A stretch of DNA of 64,000 nucleotides, taken from the NCBI GenBank assembly GCA_037953625.1, contig CM075652.1, forward strand, positions 73,747,501 through 73,811,500, in the 5' to 3' direction. Origin of the DNA: Crotalaria pallida. Lineage: Eukaryota > Streptophyta > Magnoliopsida > Fabales > Fabaceae. This document shows, in pieces, positions 33,557 to 44,005 of the stretch. Under the pieces are notes generated by a model, which saw only the letters and a program-made list of their open reading frames with translations, was not told the DNA's origin and made no database searches. A program made the translations under genes and the position numbers. The stretch's first letter is position 1, and each line of letters opens with the position of its first letter.

Positions 33557-35170
33557 TGAGGAAACCGCAATTGGTGGTTGAAACAACTAAGGAACCCTAG
33601 GAGAACACCTAGAAGTGGGGGTTGAATAGGTGTTTTCGAAACCTTGAAAGATTTTCGAAAGAAACAAAACGAAACAATCAAAACAAATGATTTTTGCAAA
33701 TTTGTACTGTCTTAATCGATTATTCTGAAGTTTAATCGATTAAGCCTGAAAGTTCAAAAGTCCTTAATTGATTAAGAATGTGCTTAATCGATTAAATCTA
33801 TCAAAAACTGAAAAATCACTTTTTCAATCGCATACGAAAATCAATCAATTAACACGTATAACCAGAGATTCAGCGGAAACAATTAACACCTATATTCTTA
33901 TTGATTACCTAGGTTATGAAAATGATTTTCCCCAACTTAATTTGAACAATAAAGATTCAATTCAATCAATTATGAAAATCAATCTTTTTCTAGGTTTTCA
34001 ACCAAGAACACAATGAACAACAAGAATGTAAAGAGTAAGGGTTTAGAGATACGACACAGTGATTTATCCTGGTTCACTTTCATCCGCTTGAAAGCTACAT
34101 CCAGTCCCCTCTTCAACCAAGAGAGATTCTTCACTATGAGGAATTAGAGTTCTCAAATTACAAGTAAATGCCTCACAAGACTCCCTTCTTGCTAGCCTAC
34201 AAGAGATACTCCACACCCTTGCCTTGTAATCCTATTGATCTTCTCTCTAATCTAACCTCTACCCCTTGTTGATAATCCACACAACAAGTCTTCAATTGCT
34301 TGATGATAAACCACACACCAAGGCTTCACTTTGCTTGATTCACAACCAAGACTTTCTTCTTCTTCAATTGCTTGAATGAACTTGCTTGATGATAAACGAC
34401 ACACCAAGTCTTCTTTGTTGTTGTAGTTGGCTTGCCTTCTTGCAAAGATTACAACTCAATGAATACACATGACACTCCCATGAATCTCATTCAATAGCTA
34501 TGACAATTCACAATAAGAGATTCAAAGGTTCTTGATCAAAGAATATGAAAATATGAAAGCTTTGATCTTTGAATTTGAGAGAGAATAGAGTGACTTGGTT
34601 CTTGTAAAATTGATTATGAAAATGATGTATATTGATCACAAAGGTTAGGAATAGGTTTATATAGAATACCCAAAAGTTGTAGCACTTAAAAACTGATTTT
34701 GAGAAGTGAAAATCGTATTTTAAAAAACCAGATCTGCAGTATTTAATCGATTAAATTTCAGATTAATCGAGTATTAATCGATTAAATTTTGACTTAATCG
34801 ATTAAATCCACACTGCACATGTTAGAAACTTGTTTTCTCAAAACTAAACCTTTCCTTTCAAACCTTTAAGCCACCTATTGATTCTAGGTTAAGTGAAAAC
34901 TCAAATTATGATTTAATCATTACTATGATAGAGATTCACTACCCTCTAAATAAACTCTAACCAAACTCATCAAAATAAAAGACCTAAGAAGCTTGAGAGG
35001 CAAAAGATAAAACAATTACAATTACACTCAAACTATGTCTTCATGAGTTTGCTTTCTCTCTTCTTCATTTGATGTTTGTTGTTGCTTGTTGAACTTGAAA
35101 CTTGATCAACATCTTTGTAGCTTGTTCAAAACACTTTGTCATTATCAAAACATTCATCATGGAACTTACA
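33557..35170 (-). mobile_element. Solo LTR of the AATCGATT family
   Basis: 1614 bp, starting TGAGGAAACCGCAATTGG on the plus strand and ending GGAACTTACA, flanked by AAAAC at 33552-33556 and 35171-35175. It is homologous to the TR-GAG LTRs but clearly diverged. With a perfect duplication and no internal region it is the product of LTR-LTR recombination. It carries AATCGATT palindromes near 33715-33800 and 34743-34805 and a TTTATATAG box near 34658. Confidence 0.9.
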
Positions 35171-35270
35171 AAAACAACTTTTCTCTTAAATCAATTTAAA
35201 CAAAAGAGGGCGGTTCCGTTAAGGAACCACCCTTAAAATACCGCCTTTAATTATTCATTTTGTAGTAGTG

Positions 35271-35437
35271 ATACTAGCCTATTGTCGGCGAGAGGAAACA
35301 TTTATAAGTTTCCACCACCTTAGCTTCTGGTCCTTTCTTTAACTATTACTTCTTTTTGTTACAATTCTAGAAACTTTTAGAAATTTTATTACTACAAGCT
35401 TTTAGAATAGTCTAGAGAATTGTGGCATTTTTCAACA
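35271..35437 (-). repeat. 5' LTR of the Tork-type element, second part
   Basis: Resumes after the CACTA with ATACTAGCC and runs to TTCAACA at 35437, followed by the GAAAC duplication. It aligns with 11753-11926, which has a 14-bp internal duplication near 11855-11880 that this copy lacks. Confidence 0.88.
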
Positions 35438-35821
35438 GAAACATTGCCAACTTACCTCTAAGGTTGTACCAAAACTCTACTACCAACTCAAAAAAAGTAT
35501 GAATTTGATGCTGTTTTTTTTTTAAAATGTTGGTGACACTTAATTTGAATATTTGATAATGATTTTTCAATATTTCAAATTTTAAGTAAATGTGCTAAAT
35601 AGACTGGACCGAACAGAACCAGACCATTTGTAAATAGAATATATCAAGGTCGAACTATGTTAATTTGATTGGTTTGGTCTGTAATATTTGTCGAAGACCA
35701 GACTAGATTGGACCGTTACACCCCTAATCTTGACTGACTTATTAGAAGATTCATTCGGGTTAAGAATGATACTTCTAAGGGTCTCCATCTTGTATCATAG
35801 AATACTTTGACCACTCCCAAA

Positions 35822-36476
35822 TGTTGGGTTTCCTTCCTTATTTGATGGGAAGAGATAAAAAGCCCAAGTCATTACTTGGAGAGAAAGTCAAGTTGAGTGG
35901 AATTCAAGTCAAGGTACTTGGAGAGCAACCTTACTTACTTGGAGAGCAAGCTTATTTACTTGGAGACAAAGTCAAGCCACTTGGAGTGGAGAGCAAGCAA
36001 TTGGAGTGGGGAGCAAGTCAGAGCCTTCAATCCAAACAATATAAATAGAGCTCTCTAGGGGAGAGCAAGACGCACCACACCACCAAACCTCAAGAGAGAG
36101 TCTTAGAGAGTTTTTCCACCATAGAGTGAGTATAGAGAGTTCCTAGTGAGACGCTGGAGAGAAATCCTAGTGCAATACTAGAGATATTTTATCCCATCCT
36201 TTTAGGGTGAGATTGAGAGTATTCCTCCTACACACGGAGAGACACTTTGTATTCCTACTTTTTCATAGTGGAGATTTTATTGGCTTGTGCGCGTGGTTTT
36301 TTACTTCTCTAATTTGGAGAAGGTTTTTCCACGTTAAAATTCCTGGTGTTATATCTTCTATTTCTACCCCTTCTGTTTCTCAATAACATACTTATCTGCA
36401 TATATATCGTTTCCGCATTGTATAGCCTATTTTGCGTCACACAGAGGAGGGAAATTTATTCTAGTTTTTCCTAACA
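35822..36476 (+). mobile_element. Solo LTR of another copia family
   Basis: 655 bp, starting TGTTGGGTTTCC and ending TTTCCTAACA, with CCAAA on both sides (35817-35821 and 36477-36481). A TATA box (ATATAAATAG near 36040) is followed by a leader-like stretch. The segment GGTTTTTCCACG near 36325 is typical of copia LTR ends. Imperfect repeats of CTTGGAGAGCAA lie at 35870-36010. An apparent 75-residue frame here is not a gene. The flanks 35438-35816 and 36482-36680 hold nothing I can name. Confidence 0.88.
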
Positions 36477-36694
36477 CCAAATGTTTTGGAGGGCTTGGAT
36501 TAAGATATTCGTGATTGTTTAACATTTCTCCGTTAGGTAAACTTGTGAGGAAAATGGCTAATGAGTATCATAGATTATAGGTGCGAGTGCTTACCCATAA
36601 ATATATGCATGGTTGATCCATTTTGAATGCCACGACCACCACAACTTCATCTTATATTTGATGCGCATAATCAAAGCCAAAGTCAGTTTGAATC

Positions 36695-37565
36695 CCTAAG
36701 AAGATGTGTTGGCTTGGAGTGGTAGAAGGGATGATGATCTGCAACATCATCCTGGCTTGGTGTTGTCACATGCTTGTTCTCGTTGCTCTTTGAGTGAGGA
36801 ATCAATTCTTCATTGTCCATGGGATTGTCTCCACTCCAAAGAAGTTTGGTTTAGAGGAATTCTATGTTATTATCAAGTCTTCTTGAGTAATAACATGGTG
36901 AATTGGTTGCGAGGTATATTTTGATTGGATCAGGACCATTATTTCTAGCTTCAATATGGTGGGTTTGGTGTTAGACTATTAATATGATGCTAGATGAAAA
37001 GGTTTGGGGAGTGCACCAGGTTCTGCTAAATGTTTTTGTTGATCACAATATGAATTTGGAATTCTTGATGCCTAACCTTAATACCATTTCTCAACTATAG
37101 CCGGTCCATTTGATCCCTTCTTCTTTGGGTAATATCATAATAAATGTGGACAATAGTTGTTTGGAGGGTGGTAAGTTTGGCTTTGGAGATCTTTTGATTT
37201 ACCTGACTGGCACGTGGATTATTGGTATTGCTAGTGCTACGGGCTATGGTGAAATTCTGCTAGCTAGGCTGGTGGCATGGGAGCTGGGGTCAGAAGCCCT
37301 GTGTGAATCTGATTCTGCAAAGGCATTCGGTTGGGAAACCTACTAGATTCATCTCAATACCACGGGTATGTGGCCATCATCAATGACATCAAATCATTAA
37401 GGATAGAGCTTGGTATGTTGCTATTCACCATGTTCTGCATGAGGCTAACTTTGCATAATGATGTGTTTGATCAAGTTTCAAATGCTTCATCTCCATTCAT
37501 GGTGTTGTGGATCCAACTCGATGATGTTGGTGTTGCTCATTTACATAAGTTTCCTTTTTGTTTTT
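36695..37565 (+). pseudogene. LINE relic: RT zinc-binding and RNase H region
   Basis: Short frames read like the end of a plant non-LTR retrotransposon ORF2: LSHACSRCSLSEESILHCPW and CLHSKEVWFRGI (zf-RVT region, 36760-36860), then INVDNSCLEGGKFGFGDLL (37131-37190) and TGYGEILLARLVAWELGSEA (RNase H, 37240-37300), then HGYVAIINDIKSL (37370). Stops and frame changes separate them. No poly-A tail or TSD found. Old and dead. Confidence 0.6.
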
Positions 37566-37689
37566 TACCTTTAGTTTCCATGGTAACGAAAAAAAAGACT
37601 CATGTAAGACTCTAGTGTGGAGTTGAAATGAATTTGACTTACTAAATATTTTGATTGGCCATTTCTTTACACCCATGCTTAACCAAGTT

Positions 37690-38050
37690 TGAAAATGACC
37701 ATATCAAAATTGATTCAGCCAAATAGATGGGAATGTTGGCATTGGTTAAGGGCTCGAAAATATGCTTTGAAATATGATGCTTTCAATCTTTGGAATACAA
37801 GGCATGTTATTACCAACAAACACAACCACCAACACCTTAAACACCACCGCTCTTCTTCATTGTCATCGTGACCCACCACCATTGCACCTCTTCATCATCG
37901 CCATGACCCATCATCTACCATCCACCATCACTATTGTCATGAACAAGCCATCCACCGTTGCCATTATCACATCATCATGTTGTCATTATCGCACCACCAC
38001 CATGACAGATGAGGTTGACCATCAACCGTCATTTGCAGATCTGGTCACCA
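37690..38050. repeat. CAC/CAT-rich low-complexity region
   Basis: Imperfect CACCACCAT, CATCATC and CCATCACC runs. The same style of sequence continues after the hAT element at 51332-51450, so this was one stretch before insertion. No credible gene. Confidence 0.5.
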
Positions 38051-38074
38051 ATCACGACTAAGGGTGTTCATGGT

Positions 38075-38415
38075 TTAAAAACCGAACCAAATTGAGTAAA
38101 ACGGTTCGGTTTTGAAAAACCTAATTGAGGGTTCTAAAAAATGGTTCATAAACCGGTTCTTAAATGGTTATGAATCGGTTCATTTGGTGAACCAGTTACT
38201 GAACCGGTTTATCAATAAAAACCGGTTTTAATTTTTGAACCGGTTTAAAACCGGTTTTTTAATACGGTTTTTGAACCGGTTTTTTTAAAACGGTTTTTGA
38301 ACCGGTTTTTCGAAATGGTTTTTTGACCCGGTTTATATCAATGGTTTTTTGACCCGGATTTTCGGAATGGTTTTTTGACCCGGTTTCTAGAAATGGTTTT
38401 TTGACCCGGTTTTAG
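38075..38415. repeat. Degenerate AACCGGTTTTT tandem array
   Basis: Many copies of (G)AACCGGTTTTT change gradually into TTTTTGACCCGGTTT, just inside the left end of the hAT-like element. Related ACCGAACC/GGTTCGG motifs lie at its right end (51225-51310). This is a subterminal repeat of the element. Confidence 0.75.
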
Positions 38416-40924
38416 TTTCCATTTGTGCATTGCATTGAACCTAATAAGTTACATGAAGCTAATCTCTATTAAGCGCTCTACATGAGAAATTGTGTTTGTT
38501 GATGTAAAATCATGAGATATGTAATTCTTGTCTTAATACTATGAATGAAATTCTATTTGCTCAATCTCAATATGGAACAATATCTTTTCTTGTGTTTTTG
38601 CTTTTGTTTTATGAATTGCATTATTAGAAGTATTAGAAGTTGTCCTCTGTTAGACTTGGCATTGGTTGTTTTGAAGGCATTCTTTAGTGGGCTGTTATTT
38701 TGCGAAATTGTTGTGAAGCAAATCATAAAGATCACTTCATAAAACCTGCACAAGTTGTAATTAATATTGCCTAATTTCTATCACTTCATGATTGTCAAAT
38801 TATGGTTCTTTTTCTTTGGTTACTAATGAATTTAAAGATAAAAAATAGCAACAAACAGCATTGGTGCTAAGTGCCTAAAACCAGGATAGTCTGCAAACAA
38901 AAGATAATTCAAGTCCAAGAAGTCCAAATGTCATCTAACACAACAACAAAAATGTGGTGCTAAGGAAGAACATGTAAATTACATAGCCTCACTGCATGAC
39001 AATTTGACTCACAAAGTAACTTGTTAATTTTCACATCCTTAGCAACTAGCAAACCTTTACTTTATTTTCCTTGTTGCAAGAAGCTCTGGTAAGATGTTAT
39101 CATGATCAGCAAGCCTCACAAAGAGAAGAAAGAATAACAATCCAGGCTCTATTTGCACTTTTGCAGCAAAGTACAAAGTAGTTGCATGCTTAAAACAAAT
39201 GAAAAAAGCACCATGATTTGCACTTTTGCAGCAAAGTACAAAGTCTATGCTCCATCAAAAGATACATGAAAAAAGTCTTTTGCATTGATTCTACCATGCT
39301 TGACAATAATCACATGATCAATGAGAAAATAAAGTACTCAATACAGGGAGAAAAACACACACAACTATGATGACTACCAAGTTCCAAAATGCTACAAACC
39401 TGAAACTATTTTTGCAACCACATGCAGTACTACAAACCTGAAACTATTTCAGAAAATCTTACATTCATACATATTGAATAAACCATGAGTAATTACAAAA
39501 GGAATCCCCCACACCCTCAGCAGATTTTAACACTTCAATTAGTAATCAGTCATTTTGCAAAGACCATTCAACACAAATTGCAGATCCAACAACCAGCCAA
39601 GCCCACCAAACCAGAAAAAACATTACATTCACGAATCTTGTAAGGCAGAACACAGATGAACTTATGCCTTCTCTCACCCCTCTTCTGCCCAACCTGAAAT
39701 TGATAGCTAACCATTCAGACTCCTTGACAGGACTTAAACATATACTTAATACTCAAACAGATGCAGCTAATCAAATTTGGCAAACAAAGAACAATCACAA
39801 ATCCATCATTTTGAACAACACTCACGAATCAAAATACATAATCACAACATATACAAAGACTCCAAATCCTCTCTCATTGCAATCCCAACACTAAAACCAT
39901 GTACAAATAAATCATGAAAGGATTTATATTTTTAATAGCCTATCAACTAAAACCAAAAATATTATAGGACAACACTACCCCACAGTTTATGCAAGCACTT
40001 CGTAATATATTATGCATGAAAATCATAGCAGATAATCAACAGGAAAAGAGCACAATTTTCTTTAACACATAGAAACAAATGTTTGAAGTAAAAACCACTT
40101 CAGATGTCCAATTAGCAAACGTCTAATTCAAGTTAAATGACAATAAAAGCCCATGTTACACAGTTACAGATATTAGACAAATGTAACTCACATATTAAGA
40201 TATGATTCTAGGAATTATAAGATAAAATGCACTCAAATAAAAACCTGATGTGGCCTGCTGGTTGAAGAAGCTAGACGAGTGATGGAAATGGAACTTGTGT
40301 TAGATGCCAAGATTGCAGGCGTTTGAAAGCATCAACACCTGCAGCCTGAAATATATAGATATTAACATTTGAAGAACAATTTTTTATAAAAGCTATGAAG
40401 TAACATCCCACATAATTGTTTTTTTCCTAGGTAGGGTTGCTAAAATAGAAGAATTTAAGGTATGGCAGAAAAGTATGTAGCATTACCTACCCAACAATAT
40501 AAACAATAATAAGAAAAATAAAATCTTGGATTTGTCATCATACTTTTGATTATCGCTCATACTTTTAGGACTTGGGCTTGCTATTAGTGTTGGTTCAGAA
40601 TGGTGTAAACACCATTCGAACAATGTAATTTTGTTGATTTTTTTTTTCCAGAATGGCTTACAAATATTTTTTCCAGAATGTTTCAAACAATTTCTCTTGT
40701 CCAGATGTTTACACACTTATACTTCTAGCATTAAATGAGTTTATGCAGTTGCAACCATGAACACAGTACTTACACAGTTACATGGACGACCCCCAAATCT
40801 TACAGTAATGCTCGAGAAAAGCACACCCCAAAATCATAATTTTTCACAACTGATGGTAAGAAACAATGTACCAACCACCAAATACAACAACATCATATTT
40901 GCACATCTTCGGGTAGGGGGCTTA

Positions 40925-41441
40925 TGTGGTAGACCGACCCTCGGTCTACCCTTAGCATACTCGGCCGACCAGATTATCCTATCTGATAGGTCACGGCTAC
41001 CCAGGCCGAGCGCTTGTCCTAGGACCCATCCTGGCACCTCAGAACCGACCACATGGGGCTTACCCCCAAGGAGTCCGAGCTAGGGGCGCGTGAGCCTAAC
41101 TTGCCAACAGGGATAAGATTCTCCACTACAGGATAAGGATGAATGACTCATCCTACATCCTGAATGGGACACGTCAGCTGCCTTGCTGGCCCTCCGTACA
41201 GGCCCACAAGGTACAATGCCACCCCTATAAATAGTTGTCTCCAGCAAGGGGCTCTGGTACGTTCTCTCTCCCTAATTGCACAACTGCACACACTGTGATT
41301 AGGGAAACCCTAGTTGTCCCAACTGGACCTCTAGTATACCTAGATAATCATACACTAACTCCAGTCTATCCGCTAGTTCTTGGGTCTTTCTATACCTTAG
41401 AGCTAGGGAAGCATCTGATACACCGTGTCCCAGACACGACA
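40925..41441 (+). repeat. 5' LTR of the first Tat element
   Basis: 517 bp, TGTGGTAG...ACACGACA, with a TATA box CTATAAATAG at 41225-41234. The bases before it (TAGGGGGCTTA, 40914-40924) copy the polypurine tract that precedes the 3' LTR. Confidence 0.88.
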
Positions 41442-41488
41442 TTTGGTGCCGTCTGTGGGGATCCATAAACTGCTATTCCCACCCCAAA

Positions 41489-44005
41489 ATGGTAGAGACG
41501 CGAGGAAACGCCACGTCGCGTGGTGCAAACCGCCAAGCAGGGCGAAACCGGCAGAGTTTGCAAGAAGGCAGTGGCGACAACGGCAAAGATCTTGAAGGGA
41601 GAAACCCTCCACATCCCAGCATGCCATCAGTAAGACAAATTCCAGCCCGGAGCCACCACTCCATTCCAGCTCGCATGCATAGTGGTCCTTACACCGTCCA
41701 TTCCAGGCAAACGAACCCTCTCAACCCCAATCATGCACAAAACCATGGATCAGGCCGATCCATCGACGCCCGTGTTTCTGGAGGGGATAGGAATCACTCC
41801 CGTGGTCAAAGGGAGAGCCAGTTGGAAGAAATCATTAAGCAACAAGCTAAGATCCTTGAACAGCAGGGCCAGGCCATCGCCGACCTCCAACAGCTCCATA
41901 TGCAGGCGGTGGCCGGAGGGGCGTTAGCAACAACCCTAGCAACTCAGCTGATCCCCCACCGCGACCACCCAACCACCACTCTACCTCCACCACCCCCCAT
42001 AAACACAACCCTAGAGGACACATATGAAACCGACCATACTGCTCACCCTGGCCATCCCTTCACTCCGAGAATCATGGCATACGAGACACCCTCAGCCTTT
42101 CTCGGCCCAACAAGTGTTTCCAAGTATAACGGGTTAACCGACCCTCTGGAGCATATCTTGTCTTTTGAAGGAGCTATGAACTTTTATGACGGTGGAGACA
42201 TGATGAAATGCAGAGCTTTTTCCATGACTCTGCAACCACCCGTCTTAAGATGGTACTCAGCCTTGCCTAGGAACTCTGTTAACTACTGTGCAGAAATGAA
42301 GAGAGTTTTTCTGAACAGGTACACTACTAGTTGCGTCCAACCAAAGTCCGACCACGCACTAGCAGGCGTTATGCAGCAACCCGAAGAGCCCTTGCGGGAA
42401 TATCTCTCACGCTTCCATTCGGAGGCAGGGACCGTTCCTAACTTAGAACCAAGCTTTGCAGTCTTTCTCTTCACTCAGGGTCTCCGAAACGGAGATTTCA
42501 AAAACTCACTAGTGGGCAAACCGCCGAGGGATATGGCGGAGCTGAGACATCGTTCTACTAAGTTCATAAACTTAGAAGAATTCAGCAAATGGCAAAGAAA
42601 CAGAGACAGAGGCGAACGAGGGGAGCCATCCTCCCAGGCAAGATCAAGAAAAGACGAGAGAAGAGATGACAGAAGAGATGACCGAAGAGAGGATCAAAGG
42701 AGAGGACCCCGAGGGGAGAGGAGATTTGGACCTCCCCGAGGGAAATTCGAGCAATATACCCCTCTCACAGTTCCAAGAAGCCAAATTCTGCAGGAAACAA
42801 TGCAGACCGACCTCCGAGCAATAGAAAGACCACCCCCCTTGAAGAGAAGTCAGCGACAGGATCGCTCCAAATTTTGCTCGTATCATGGTGGGTATGGGCA
42901 CACTACAGATGAATGCACTTGGCTCAGGGATGTGATTGAGCAGTTAATCAGGGACGGTAAATTACAGCAGTATGTCCGGGAAGCACTTGACCGACATACT
43001 CGAAGAAGAACTCCATCTCCAGACAGGAATGGTCGGTCGTCAACCAGGCAGGCCGATCAAAATACCAACCAACAACAACCAACCAATCAGCAGAGAGTGT
43101 CCATGATAGAGGTAGCCATGACGGACCGATCCCCGCAAAACCTGCGAGTCAACACCATTGCTGGAGGTTTTGCGGGAGGAGGAGAGAAACGGTCCGACAG
43201 AAAGAAATACATCAATCAAGTCCTTGCAGTTCACAATCATCCAATCCGAAAGAGAGCCACAAAAAGTGTTCCCATTTGCTTTTCCGATGATGATCTCGAA
43301 GGGGTGATCCCGGGTCATAACGACCCTATGGTCATCACTGCGTTGATCGGTAACTACGAGGTTGCCAGGGTATTCATCGATCAGGGTAGCTTGGCAGATA
43401 TCATGTTCATGAACCTTTTTGAAGCACTGAAATTAAAAACCTCGGACCTGACCCTTTTCGAGGGAAAGCTGATCAGCTTTACTGGAGATGCAGTGGTTCC
43501 CAAAGGACACATCCAGCTGCCAGTGACCCTTGGGAACCACCCCTCGGCAAGAACCGAGATTATTAAGTTCCTCGTCGTCGATTGTCCGTCGGCATACAAT
43601 GCCATCCTTGGCAGGACATGCTTGCAGGCCTTCGGCGCGGTGGTTTCAACTATCCATCTGGCTATGAAGTTTGAAGGCACTGACGGGACTGTAGTTTCCA
43701 TCCGAGCCGAGCAGGAGAAGACTCGACTGTGTTACAATGCCAGTTTGGCAAAGATTAAGATTCCAGAAGAAATTCAGCCAAAGTTAAGTTTAAACAGGGG
43801 AAGTGTACTCTTGACGGACCTAGATGTTAGGTCCGATTTGGATGATTCAAGACCGACCCCTGAAGGAGAGTGGGAGTTCATTGTTTTAGATGAAAAACTA
43901 CCAGACAGAAAAGTGAAACTCGGAACCAACCTTCCAGAAGAAATACGAGCAGAAATGCTCGAGCTTTTAAAGAAGAACAAAGATCGGGGATTGATCCGAA
44001 CTTGA
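41489..44005 (+). CDS. gag: Gag-protease of the first Tat element
   Basis: 838 residues from MVETRGNATSRGANRQ. The Retrotrans_gag capsid region covers about 205-370 (MMKCRAFSMTLQPPVLRWYS, EEPLREYLSRFHSEAG). A basic Arg/Asp/Glu stretch follows, then a Cys/His knuckle (FCSYHGGYGHTTDECTWL near 470). The aspartic protease lies near 620-740, with VFIDQGSLADIMF as active site and AYNAILGRTCLQAFGA. The frame ends at 44005 in a shifted reading (DRGLIRT), because about ten codons and the frame are lost near 43985 compared with related elements. Gag forms particles; the protease would mature the polyprotein. The start is the first ATG after the primer site. Confidence 0.88.
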   Translation: MVETRGNATSRGANRQAGRNRQSLQEGSGDNGKDLEGRNPPHPSMPSVRQIPARSHHSIPARMHSGPYTVHSRQTNPLNPNHAQNHGSGRSIDARVSGGDRNHSRGQRESQLEEIIKQQAKILEQQGQAIADLQQLHMQAVAGGALATTLATQLIPHRDHPTTTLPPPPPINTTLEDTYETDHTAHPGHPFTPRIMAYETPSAFLGPTSVSKYNGLTDPLEHILSFEGAMNFYDGGDMMKCRAFSMTLQPPVLRWYSALPRNSVNYCAEMKRVFLNRYTTSCVQPKSDHALAGVMQQPEEPLREYLSRFHSEAGTVPNLEPSFAVFLFTQGLRNGDFKNSLVGKPPRDMAELRHRSTKFINLEEFSKWQRNRDRGERGEPSSQARSRKDERRDDRRDDRREDQRRGPRGERRFGPPRGKFEQYTPLTVPRSQILQETMQTDLRAIERPPPLKRSQRQDRSKFCSYHGGYGHTTDECTWLRDVIEQLIRDGKLQQYVREALDRHTRRRTPSPDRNGRSSTRQADQNTNQQQPTNQQRVSMIEVAMTDRSPQNLRVNTIAGGFAGGGEKRSDRKKYINQVLAVHNHPIRKRATKSVPICFSDDDLEGVIPGHNDPMVITALIGNYEVARVFIDQGSLADIMFMNLFEALKLKTSDLTLFEGKLISFTGDAVVPKGHIQLPVTLGNHPSARTEIIKFLVVDCPSAYNAILGRTCLQAFGAVVSTIHLAMKFEGTDGTVVSIRAEQEKTRLCYNASLAKIKIPEEIQPKLSLNRGSVLLTDLDVRSDLDDSRPTPEGEWEFIVLDEKLPDRKVKLGTNLPEEIRAEMLELLKKNKDRGLIRT

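Larger units (their letters stand above)
16206..35270. mobile_element. CACTA (En/Spm) transposon carrying gene fragments
   Basis: The left end reads CACTACTAAAAA and the right end, on the other strand, CACTACTACAAAA. The 3-bp duplication ATA (16203-16205 and 35271-35273) is what CACTA transposases leave. Subterminal GGCGGTT/GAACCGCC repeats lie at both ends. Removing the SIRE element and the solo LTR leaves about 6.8 kb, with no ORF resembling a TNPD/TNPA transposase, so it is non-autonomous. It carries exon fragments of at least three cellular genes (17578-17711, 18402-18693, 32626-33160), with intron-like sequence between them: a transduplicating CACTA. The stretches 16502-17577, 17712-18401, 18694-19558, 20023-21018 and 31678-32625 show no further gene I can name. 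A possible 43-bp exon on the minus strand lies near 20087-20130, between AG and GT signals. Confidence 0.88.
11552..35437 (-). mobile_element. Tork-type Ty1-copia element, split by CACTA
   Basis: The 3' LTR is 11552-11926, the internal region 11927-16004, and the 5' LTR is 16005-16205 continued at 35271-35437. GAAAC flanks the whole element at 11547-11551 and 35438-35442. Without the 19-kb insertion its length is about 4.8 kb. Gene order on the minus strand is gag, protease, integrase, RT, RNase H, the copia order; motifs match the Tork/Tnt1 group. The LTRs differ by roughly a dozen substitutions in 375 bp plus small indels, so this is the oldest layer of the nest, and its ORFs carry several stops and frameshifts. 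Confidence 0.9.

Noticed and set aside
35821..36048. 75-residue frame with repeated LLGE/YLLG motifs
   Set aside because: It lies inside a solo LTR bounded by a perfect TSD and reflects imperfect CTTGGAGAG repeats.
38545..38753. Hydrophobic 65-residue frame resembling a membrane peptide
   Set aside because: Overlapping frames on both strands, T-rich composition, inside a hAT-like element; no supporting context.
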